A stretch of 64,000 nt of DNA from an uncultured Chitinophagaceae bacterium (lineage in GTDB: Bacteria > Bacteroidota > Bacteroidia > Chitinophagales > Chitinophagaceae): positions 620,001-684,000 of the forward strand of contig CALCII010000013.1 of NCBI GenBank assembly GCA_937907395.1, read 5' to 3'. This document shows positions 25,070-32,476 of this stretch, piece by piece (the first letter of the stretch is position 1; every line of letters starts with the position of its first letter). The position numbers and the translations under genes are program-made. The notes beneath the pieces were generated by a model. It was not told where the DNA came from, searched no databases, and saw only the letters and a program-made list of their open reading frames with translations.

Positions 25070-27184
25070 GTGATCAAGTTTTTCCCGGATTCGGCGTTGG
25101 TACAGCTGGAGTTCGACAAAGTGAAGTCTTTGTTGCACGAATACTGTAAAACAGAATTTGCCAAAGAAAAGGCGCTGAATCTCCGTATTCATACACGTAA
25201 GGAGTTTATTAAACTGCAGTTGCAACAGAGCTATGAAATGATGTTGCTGCAGCAACAGGCTCAGTATTTTCCCAGCGATTTTGTGTTGAATTTATCCCGT
25301 GAGCTGAAATTATTATCCATCCCGGGCGCCGTCCTCACAGGGGAACAATTGGTGCAAATCCGCAAACTGGCAGAAAATACGGAACGCATTTTTCGGTGGT
25401 TTGATTCGGAACGCCGCTCTGCATACCCGGCACTCACCGAAGTGATTGAAGGAACATATTATGAGAAAGTAATTCTGGAGTTGATTAATGATGTGTTAGA
25501 TGATACCGGTGTGGTAAAAGATGATGCCAGCGAAGAGCTTCGGAATATCCGTCTCAACTTGTACAGAAAACGGAATGAACTCCGTAAAGAATTTGAAAAA
25601 GTATTGAAGCGTTTGCAGAAACAGGGTTATGTGGCAGATATTGAAGAGTCGTTCCTGAGTGGGAGAAGGGTGGTGGCTTTATTTGCCGAACAAAAGCGAC
25701 AAGTAAAAGGAATTCTGCATGGAGAAAGTGAAACAAGAAGAACGGTATTTATTGAGCCCGAAGAAACGATTGAGCTCAATAATGATATATTCAGTCTTGA
25801 GAATGAAGAACGCCGTGAAGTATACCGCATCCTGCGGGAACTAACACAGAAGCTGTCCATTTATGCAAGTCTGCTCTCTACTTATCATTCCATTTTGGGT
25901 GAATATGATTTTATCATAGCAAAGGCGAAGCTTGGCATTGAAATGAATGCGCATTTCCCCATGCTTACAGATAAAGCAGTGATTCATCTGCGGGATGCTT
26001 ATCATCCGTTATTGTTTCTTTATAACCGAAAGAATCAGAAACCTACTATTCCCACCAATATCAAACTGGATGAAAAAGGGCGTATACTGGTGATCTCAGG
26101 CCCTAACGCCGGTGGTAAAACGGTGACGATGAAAACTGTGGGCTTAATGCAGTTGATGGTTCAGAGTGGATTGTTGGTGCCGGTTCATCCGGATAGTGAG
26201 TTTGGTTTGTTTAAACAAATCATGATTCATATCGGCGATACACAAAGCATTGAATACGATCTCAGCACCTACAGCAGTCATTTGTTACACATGAAGCATT
26301 TCATCGAACATGCAAACGGACGAACCTTATTTTTCATTGATGAGCTGGGCAGCGGAAGTGATCCCAACCTGGGTGGAGCTTTTGCTGAAGTGATCTTGCA
26401 GGAGCTGGTTAAAAAACATGCATTAGGAATCGTAACCACGCATTATCTGAACCTGAAAGTAATGGCCAATCATACACCGGGTATTATGAATGGCGCTATG
26501 AGTTTTGATGAGAAAAGCTTGCAGCCGCTGTACAAACTGGTGATTGGTAAACCGGGCAGCTCTTACACGTTTGCAATTGCCGAACGGATTGGCCTGGATA
26601 AAAAACTGATTGATCGTGCCCGTGGTTTAGTGGATGAAGATCATTTCCGATTAGATAAGTTGTTGAATACTGCCGAGAGTGATATGCGGCAGATTGAAAA
26701 GAAAGGGCAGGAGCTTCATCGTTTGATGAAAGAAAATGAACGATTGAAGAAAGAAATGGAAGTGGTGATGGACAAAGAACGGCACAAACAACAGGTGGAA
26801 TTGTTGCGCCACCAGAATAGAGTAACAGAAGAGAAACTGGCTTACCTGAAAGACCTGGAGCGAAAAATTAAGTCCATTGTGAACGATTGGCGAAGAAGTG
26901 ATCAGAAAGAGGAATTGATTAAGCAGATGAATGCTTTGCTTTTTCATCAACGACAAAAACAAGTGGTGGAAAAGAAAGAAAAGAAACTAAATGAGAAGTA
27001 CCAGGAGATTGGTGGTGATATTAAACCCGGCGACAGAGTAAAGATGCTCAAGAACCGGCAGGTGGGCGTTGTAAAAGAATTAAGAGGAAAAAATGCAGTT
27101 GTGCAATTGGGAGCTATACCAATTACAGTGAGCTTAGCAGATCTTGTGGTGGTGGTGGAAAAACCGCAGCCGGAAGAGTCATAA
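25070..27184 (+). CDS. mutS2: MutS2 family ATPase/endonuclease lacking a visible Smr domain
   Basis: A 704-residue MutS-like protein implicated in suppressing recombination or in rescuing collided ribosomes. The core (LEFDKVKSLLHEYC start), the Walker A GPNAGGKT at residues 344-351, the DELGSGSDP Walker B and the TTHY motif are present, followed by a long charged coiled coil and a KOW-like segment (IKPGDRVKML...VGVVKEL). The protein then ends, about 80 residues short of the usual length, without the C-terminal Smr nuclease domain. Start codon is GTG. A terminator follows directly. Confidence 0.93.
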   Translation: MIKFFPDSALVQLEFDKVKSLLHEYCKTEFAKEKALNLRIHTRKEFIKLQLQQSYEMMLLQQQAQYFPSDFVLNLSRELKLLSIPGAVLTGEQLVQIRKLAENTERIFRWFDSERRSAYPALTEVIEGTYYEKVILELINDVLDDTGVVKDDASEELRNIRLNLYRKRNELRKEFEKVLKRLQKQGYVADIEESFLSGRRVVALFAEQKRQVKGILHGESETRRTVFIEPEETIELNNDIFSLENEERREVYRILRELTQKLSIYASLLSTYHSILGEYDFIIAKAKLGIEMNAHFPMLTDKAVIHLRDAYHPLLFLYNRKNQKPTIPTNIKLDEKGRILVISGPNAGGKTVTMKTVGLMQLMVQSGLLVPVHPDSEFGLFKQIMIHIGDTQSIEYDLSTYSSHLLHMKHFIEHANGRTLFFIDELGSGSDPNLGGAFAEVILQELVKKHALGIVTTHYLNLKVMANHTPGIMNGAMSFDEKSLQPLYKLVIGKPGSSYTFAIAERIGLDKKLIDRARGLVDEDHFRLDKLLNTAESDMRQIEKKGQELHRLMKENERLKKEMEVVMDKERHKQQVELLRHQNRVTEEKLAYLKDLERKIKSIVNDWRRSDQKEELIKQMNALLFHQRQKQVVEKKEKKLNEKYQEIGGDIKPGDRVKMLKNRQVGVVKELRGKNAVVQLGAIPITVSLADLVVVVEKPQPEES

Positions 27185-27187
27185 AAG

Positions 27188-27218
27188 AAAAGGGATCGTT
27201 TCAAACGATCCCTTTTTT
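27188..27218. terminator. bidirectional terminator between mutS2 and the coiled-coil gene
   Basis: GGGATCGTT 27192-27200 pairs with AACGATCCC 27204-27212 (loop TCA), extended by A/T pairs to give T-runs on both strands. It serves the convergent mutS2 and the leftward operon. Confidence 0.9.
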
Positions 27219-27229
27219 AATTGAGTTGT

Positions 27230-27556
27230 TTATTCTTCCTGTTCTTTGTCTTTGGATTTTTTTTCGAAGATTTTTTCAGCTGTATCAACGGCTTTTGTAA
27301 CCAGCCCGTCCAGCATTTTATCAACTGTTTGTTGCACTTTCGGATTGTTCCAGATCATTTCCGCAATTTTTTCTTTTACAGATTCTTTGACCGGTTGCCG
27401 CATGACAGACTTTACAATAATCTCAGCATAATTCTTCTTAAAAAAATCAATATTGCTGTCAAGCTTCAATTCCATCTCTTTTGCTTCATAACGCAAACGA
27501 TAGATTTCTTTTTCAAGATCGCTGAGGTTGTTGATATGTTTGGATGCTTTGGCCAT
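27230..27556 (-). CDS. small charged coiled-coil protein, hypothetical
   Basis: A 108-residue cytoplasmic protein without recognised family, rich in Lys, Glu and Asp. A heptad-like region (NLSDLEKEIYRLRYEAKEME) precedes a Phe/Val-containing helix, and the C-terminus is a run of Lys/Glu. The start is taken at ATG 27556, next to the stop codon of the upstream holin-like gene (27558); an ATG at 27574 would overlap that gene. The tight spacing suggests translational coupling in an operon with the two upstream genes. Confidence 0.75.
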   Translation of the reverse strand: MAKASKHINNLSDLEKEIYRLRYEAKEMELKLDSNIDFFKKNYAEIIVKSVMRQPVKESVKEKIAEMIWNNPKVQQTVDKMLDGLVTKAVDTAEKIFEKKSKDKEQEE

Positions 27557-27557
27557 G

Positions 27558-27920
27558 TTACTCTTCTTCTTCATTAGCCGATTTTTTAATCAATGTCCTG
27601 ATTACAGGATTTACAAACAGCTGCTTTCTGAATGCTGTCAGCAGCAATATAATGAGAATTAAAATCAGGGTTGCAATGCCAAACCCATATACATAACTGC
27701 CGGTGAGCTCTGCAAACCAAAAGCCCAGAACCAGCCCAATGAAGACCAGTACAAGAACCATCAGGAAAGCAGATATGAGCACCCACGCCAGCAATCCGAA
27801 GTATTTGGAAAACATACGGATACCTTGCAGGCGGTATATTTCCAGCCTTGTGTCAATATAATCTTTCAGCAATGTTTTGCTATCTCCGAAAAAATTCTCT
27901 GTATCCGGTTGATCTGCCAT
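27558..27920 (-). CDS. holin-like membrane protein (phage holin family, YqjE-type)
   Basis: A 120-residue inner-membrane protein. A hydrophilic amphipathic N-terminus (LLKDYIDTRLEIYRLQGIRMFSK) leads to two transmembrane helices (roughly 40-68 and 75-98), then a basic/acidic tail. This is the layout of PF07332 (Phage_holin_3_6) proteins, which occur in many bacteria outside phages, often beside stress proteins. It is 9 bp downstream of the baeRF-type gene on the same strand. Confidence 0.85.
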   Translation of the reverse strand: MADQPDTENFFGDSKTLLKDYIDTRLEIYRLQGIRMFSKYFGLLAWVLISAFLMVLVLVFIGLVLGFWFAELTGSYVYGFGIATLILILIILLLTAFRKQLFVNPVIRTLIKKSANEEEE

Positions 27921-27929
27921 ACAACTTGT

Positions 27930-29033
27930 TTATGAAGGATAGAATTTGATCAATGCAATATGGTCATAGCTGGTTAACATGCCTTCGCCAACAAAAGCCA
28001 CATCGCCACCATTCTTCAATGCCAGTTCAATGGCATCATCCACCACATCATGCGATTGGTTAAAGTTATTGTTTTCTCCGGTAGGTTTGTAGGCAATTAT
28101 TCCGTCGCTGATATGTTCTCCGGCTGCAATAAAGTTTTTCTCAACCACAAGTAATCTGCCGTTTTTCTGATATACTTCGTGCCATACGTCCTGTATACCT
28201 GTTGCCAGTTTCTTTTCATTCGCTGCTTCTTCAATCATGTGTAAGAATTGCAGTTCTTTCGCTCTTCTTACATCATCCAGTGCTGGTTGCACCAATACTT
28301 GTAACTCTGGTATGCTGGCTTCTTCATAATTTCCTTCTATGAATTTACTAACATGCTTTGTGTTATGAGAAACAGATTTGAAAACGCCGAGTATTGATTT
28401 GCTGCCGGTAACCAAAAGAGGCAGCTGATGGGTATGCAACAAATGGCTGAGCTCTTTATCCATTTGCCGGATAAATTTTTCAACCTGAGCTTCTTTGTAA
28501 TCTTCCGGGTCGGAGAAATTCGCTACTCGTTGCGGTTCTTTATGCCAGTATGCATCGAGGTGATCGGGTGATTCCAGGTGCAAAGAAGTCAGTTCTTCAT
28601 TTTGTCCAAGAAAAGCTTTACAGTGTTCACTGCTTAGGCAAAATAATAAGAAATGATGTTCTTCTTTTTTACTGTAGACCAGGTCCCTGATTTCGAAGGA
28701 TTCATCAATCAGAATTTTAGATTCTACAGGCACATCAAGGAATAATAGTTTTTCAAACACAGGTGATGCATAAAGGGCCATTCCTTTTTTGCCTTTTACA
28801 TATTTCAGGTCTTCTGTGAGGTGCCTTAATTTTTTCAGCACCGGTTTATATAACTCTGCCGGGTATTCATCGGCTAACCGACGCTCCACTTTATCAAATA
28901 CATACTTGATTTCCTGTTGCAGTTCTGCCTGTGTGCCCCATTTGGGATCGAAAGGCAGAATTACTGATACTGCAGGACGATAATGAACGGCATCCATTAC
29001 CTCCTTTACTTCAGAAGGGATGACAGATTTCAT
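27930..29033 (-). CDS. baeRF-type (bacterial aeRF1-like) protein, possible ribosome hibernation factor
   Basis: A 367-residue cytosolic protein. An N-terminal region (residues ~20-130, AVSVILPF...LRHLTEDLKYVKGKKGMALYASP) is followed by an eRF1-domain-2-like part (H-H-F-L-L-F-C-L-S-S, EKNFIAAGEHISDG) and a domain-3-like C-terminus (VDDAIELALKNGGDVAFVGEGMLTSYDHIALI). This matches bacterial homologues of archaeal/eukaryotic release factor 1; one member, Balon, is known to occupy ribosomes in dormancy. Whether this protein hibernates ribosomes is inference. It is the first gene of a three-gene set with a holin-like protein and a coiled-coil protein. Confidence 0.75.
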   Translation of the reverse strand: MKSVIPSEVKEVMDAVHYRPAVSVILPFDPKWGTQAELQQEIKYVFDKVERRLADEYPAELYKPVLKKLRHLTEDLKYVKGKKGMALYASPVFEKLLFLDVPVESKILIDESFEIRDLVYSKKEEHHFLLFCLSSEHCKAFLGQNEELTSLHLESPDHLDAYWHKEPQRVANFSDPEDYKEAQVEKFIRQMDKELSHLLHTHQLPLLVTGSKSILGVFKSVSHNTKHVSKFIEGNYEEASIPELQVLVQPALDDVRRAKELQFLHMIEEAANEKKLATGIQDVWHEVYQKNGRLLVVEKNFIAAGEHISDGIIAYKPTGENNNFNQSHDVVDDAIELALKNGGDVAFVGEGMLTSYDHIALIKFYPS

Positions 29034-29333
29034 ATAATGAACTTTTGTCCTCGTAACTTAATTCAACAGGTGCAAATGGTCTATGATAACAATCACGGCA
29101 ATTTTTGATGAAACTCATGAAACATGGACATGGAAAAAAATCATGAGGCGCAGGAATAGTAATAAGAGGCGGGCATTTGAATGCTTACACTTTCCATCGG
29201 GAGCGAGACCAGCACAACTGCACTCCGGCATCTTTCCGGATACTTAAAGGTAACATGGTTTTTTGGGAAATTTGCCAAGGAAAGGCGTCCCGACAGAAAA
29301 GTGACAAAGAATAATTGCCGGAAGTAGAATCAA
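29034..29333. other. 300-bp gap without a gene
   Basis: This holds the promoter of the baeRF-type gene and the 3' region of the ClC channel gene. Nothing coding is visible. A GC-rich patch at about 29190-29245 stands out from AT-rich flanks, and CATTTGAATG at about 29175 is palindromic. No terminator or RNA gene can be supported. Confidence 0.4.
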
Positions 29334-31121
29334 TTATTGTTGTTCATACAAATCTGTTTGTGAAGAGAGTACTTCCCGGTACTTATTAAACAGTTTGGTT
29401 TTGGATATGAAGCCTGCAAATTTGTGTTCACGGGTGAGTACAGGCAGATACCAACTTTGCGACAGATCGAATTTCTCCATTACTTCATGCATATCCATAT
29501 TATCGAAAATGATGGCAGCTGGTTTTTTCATCATTGACTTAACAGATACTTTGTCAAAAAGATCTGGTTGAAATATCCGCTGCTTCACATCATTTAATTC
29601 AATGATCCCTGCAAACCGGTCATCTTTATTCACCACGGCAAATATATTTTTCTCACTATGCTTGATCAGCTCAACAAGGTCTTTTAATTTTTTATCAATT
29701 GAAATTGTTTGATAAGTGTCTTGTAACATGCTTTCTAAACTGATAGACGTAAGAATGTTTTTTTCTTTTTTATGCGTGAAAATCTGCCCTTCTTTTGCCA
29801 GCTTTTTTGTTTCCATCGAAAATGGTTCATACGATTTAACGATGAAAAATGAAATGGAAGAAACAATCATCAAGGGGATGAATAATTCATATCCGTTGGT
29901 GATTTCGGCAATCAGGAACACAGCGGTTAATGGGCAATACATAACACCACTCAATACGCCTGCCATTCCAACAAGACTGAAATTTCCAATCGGTATTTTG
30001 ATCCAGTTGGTATTGTTGGCCAGTTTGGAAAAAAAGAAACCCAGAAAAGATCCCGTAAAAAGTGACGGTGCAAAATTGCCTCCGTTGCCTCCGCTTCCTA
30101 TGGTGATGCCGGCAGCAATTGGTTTAAACAGAACTACAAGCAGAGCAAACACTACTATAGCCCAGCTTTCGCCAAAGAGCGTAAACAGGGAAGTGTGATC
30201 CGATACTGTATGAAAAGAATCATTCGCCACCTGTTTTACACTTTCATATCCTTCTCCGTAAAGCGGTGGTAGCAGAATGAAAATCAATAATAAGATCAAT
30301 CCACCTGCTGCCACTTTTACATATCGGTTGCTTCTCCAGGATTGAAGAAAGTGTTCAGACGATTTAAAAGCTTTTGCATAATAAAGCGATACAAATCCCG
30401 AAAGCACTCCTAACAGTATATAGTATGGAACATTTTTATAGTTGAATGATTCGGCAAGCACGAAGTTGAACAAAGAAGATTCTTCCAGGATAATTTTGGA
30501 AAATAAAGCGCCGGCAACAGATGAAATAATCAACGGAATAAAATAACTGATCACTGTTTCTGCCAGCAACACTTCAATAGCAAAAATAACACCGGCAATA
30601 GGGGCATTAAATACGGCTGCAATACCGGCTGCTGCACCACATGCAATGAGCAATGTACGTTCCTGGTAATTAAGGTCGCTTATACGAGCCAGGTTAGAAC
30701 CTGCTGCCGAACCGGTGGCAACAATCGGTGCTTCCAGTCCAAGGGACCCTCCAAACCCAACCGTAAGAGAGCTGGTGATGATATGGAGCCATGTATGGTT
30801 CAGTGGAATATAAGATGCTTTCCGTGCAATGGCTCTTAATACCATGGCAATGCCTCTTTCAATGGTGCCGTGGTAGAATTTTTGAACAATGAAAACAGTA
30901 AGTGCAATACCAAGCGCTGGTAAGAGAAAATAATATATGGTTCCGCCAGCCAGGTTGCTAAACATCCGTTGCAACAGGTGAACAATTGTTTTTAATACCA
31001 CAGCCAGAAAGCCAGATGTAAGTCCGGTTAAAGTTGCCACCAGCATGATCAGTTGAGCCCTGGTCAGTTTTGTGCGTATGAAATTCAGGAAAGTCTGATA
31101 TAAAAATTTTACAGATTTCAT
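29334..31121 (-). CDS. ClC-type chloride channel/transporter with CBS pair
   Basis: A 595-residue inner-membrane protein. The ClC core carries the selectivity segments G-F-G-G-S-L-G-L-E-A-P-I (residues ~122-133, with GSxxP-like and gating Glu) and GSGGNGGNFAPSLFTGS, plus many hydrophobic helices. The last ~140 residues form two CBS domains (SLESMLQDTYQTISIDKKLKDL and SVKSMMKKPAAIIFDNMDMHEVM) that usually bind adenine nucleotides and regulate the channel. No neighbours give a specific role. Confidence 0.95.
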   Translation of the reverse strand: MKSVKFLYQTFLNFIRTKLTRAQLIMLVATLTGLTSGFLAVVLKTIVHLLQRMFSNLAGGTIYYFLLPALGIALTVFIVQKFYHGTIERGIAMVLRAIARKASYIPLNHTWLHIITSSLTVGFGGSLGLEAPIVATGSAAGSNLARISDLNYQERTLLIACGAAAGIAAVFNAPIAGVIFAIEVLLAETVISYFIPLIISSVAGALFSKIILEESSLFNFVLAESFNYKNVPYYILLGVLSGFVSLYYAKAFKSSEHFLQSWRSNRYVKVAAGGLILLLIFILLPPLYGEGYESVKQVANDSFHTVSDHTSLFTLFGESWAIVVFALLVVLFKPIAAGITIGSGGNGGNFAPSLFTGSFLGFFFSKLANNTNWIKIPIGNFSLVGMAGVLSGVMYCPLTAVFLIAEITNGYELFIPLMIVSSISFFIVKSYEPFSMETKKLAKEGQIFTHKKEKNILTSISLESMLQDTYQTISIDKKLKDLVELIKHSEKNIFAVVNKDDRFAGIIELNDVKQRIFQPDLFDKVSVKSMMKKPAAIIFDNMDMHEVMEKFDLSQSWYLPVLTREHKFAGFISKTKLFNKYREVLSSQTDLYEQQ

Positions 31122-31442
31122 TCGTCATTTCCTTATTGTAATCAATGAGGCAATTGTTTGTATAAGGAAGCTCAAAAATGTAAATGTACGACTTAGAAGG
31201 GAACAAATGCGGTAAGTGATGTTTTTTTGTATGAAGGTTACACTGGTAAACAACTCTCAACTGTATGTTTAGATTATTTTGAAATAGATGGCAAGCATGG
31301 ACTCTGGTTACTCTTTTATAACATACTAGGATCGCTTGTTTGTAATTGTAGTCAGAGTGGGCATTAAAAAACGTTCTGGATGGAAGGGCTAAAGTAAGTT
31401 TAAAAACGACCCTCGCTGGAAAGCGAAGGTCTTACTGACATT

Positions 31443-31532
31443 ATGAAAAACACTTTGTGTCTAAGTAAAGATGAAATTAGTTTGAAAAAAGTTGAATATG
31501 TGTTTCTAAAAGGCGGAAGAAGTTGTTGCTGA
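31443..31532 (+). CDS. putative orphan GG-leader (RiPP precursor-like) peptide
   Basis: A 29-codon frame begins MKNTLCLSKDEIS and ends LKGGRSCC. The arrangement of an acidic/hydrophobic leader with L-x-L-S-K-D-E-I-S, then K-G-G, then Cys residues, resembles precursors of the Bacteroidota GG-leader and class I lanthipeptide type. The core after GG would be only four residues, so it may be a truncated relic, and no modification enzyme lies nearby. It is a short frame and could be chance. Confidence 0.3.
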   Translation: MKNTLCLSKDEISLKKVEYVFLKGGRSCC

Positions 31533-31779
31533 AAACGCAATGCAGTGAATCCAGTTGCGAAAGATGTCGAATAATGATTTATTCTTATAACAGTTTAACT
31601 GGCTTCTTTTTTCTCTTTTCTTACGTAAGGATATTTTTATAATATTAATCAATATGCTCATTTCACAAGTGTAGATTCGTCAATACCAAATCAGGTGAGT
31701 GCTGTATTCTCTTTATTAGGTGTACTCAAACCATCACATAATTTTGTTTTGTAATTTTTAAATAACTTAAATTATTATT

Positions 31780-31857
31780 ATGGTTTGTAAAAGAAAACTG
31801 AATGTGGATGATTTTCGTGATAAAAAAACAAAGATCCGTAGAAACGGATCTTCTTGA
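31780..31857 (+). CDS. putative short leader-like peptide
   Basis: A 25-codon frame starting M-V-C-K-R-K-L-N-V-D-D-F-R. The K-L-N-x-D-D-F-x-x-K pattern resembles the start of Bacteroidota RiPP leaders, but no GG site follows and its 3' end overlaps the stem of a leftward terminator. Translation is uncertain. Confidence 0.2.
   Translation: MVCKRKLNVDDFRDKKTKIRRNGSS
31821..31852 (-). terminator. leftward intrinsic terminator
   Basis: AAGATCCG 31831-31838 pairs with CGGATCTT 31845-31852 around a TAGAAA loop. On the minus strand the stem is followed by TGTTTTTTT (31822-31830). No leftward gene lies immediately upstream of it, so the transcript it ends is unknown. Confidence 0.6.
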
Positions 31858-32076
31858 AAAATCTCTATTTTATTTTGAAAATGTTATTAAAATTAATTCA
31901 TTATAGCAAATAAATAAAGATCTAAAAGTTTAACATTTGTGAATAGCTATTTTCTTTTGTAAAAACTGATTTTTATCATGTGATAAATGCTAATTTTTAT
32001 TTCGTAATTCAGTGTAGTCTCTTTTTTTTGATTGTACACTCAATGTTTTTAATCTGAAACGGCCTCATCAGTTACG

Positions 32077-32113
32077 AACCCAAAGGGCTGTAGAAACAAC
32101 CCTTTGGGTTTTT
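32077..32113 (+). terminator. rightward intrinsic terminator without an assigned gene
   Basis: AACCCAAAGGG 32077-32087 pairs perfectly with CCCTTTGGGTT 32100-32110, followed by five T. The loop holds GTAGAAAC, the same octamer seen in the 31831-31852 hairpin. There is no annotated gene for about 950 bp upstream on this strand, which suggests a short untranslated or small-peptide transcript ends here. Confidence 0.75.
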
Positions 32114-32476
32114 AGACATCACATGTAGAATATACCCATTAGTTGCAAATTTATCTGATCACTAATAAAAAGCTGTACTTTTTTTCAGCCAGTTTGTGAA
32201 TGAAATTCTTTGTTTGTGAAATAGGTAGATAATAATGTTAACGTAGAATATATATTTATTCTCTAGAATGGTGAATACTATTTTGCTCCCCCAAAGGTCT
32301 AAATGACAAATTCACAAAAAAAAACAAGCTTTTACAAAAATGGTGTTTTCTGCAGCCAGCATACTAGTAAAACTACGTTCAAAGTTTGCCATCTTGCACT
32401 TGGTTATTCGCCTTTTGCTTTTGGGGGTTCCCCACCCGGCAGGATGGTGAGAGTTTAAACGTAAATACTATTTATT

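Larger units (their letters stand above)
31122..32476. other. 1.35-kb gene-poor AT-rich stretch
   Basis: Between the ClC gene and the giant surface-protein gene I see no ordinary gene. It contains a near-perfect hairpin at 31408-31431 (GACC..TCGCT/AGCGA..GGTC), two short frames resembling RiPP leader peptides (31443-31532 and 31780-31857), a leftward terminator at 31831-31852 and a rightward terminator at 32077-32113. The left boundary may mark the start of an accessory region that runs to the tRNA-Ser gene at 51 kb. Confidence 0.6.

Noticed and set aside
31408..31431. GACC..TCGCT/AGCGA..GGTC hairpin as a terminator
   Set aside because: No T-run follows; it is kept only as a hairpin in the gene-poor stretch.
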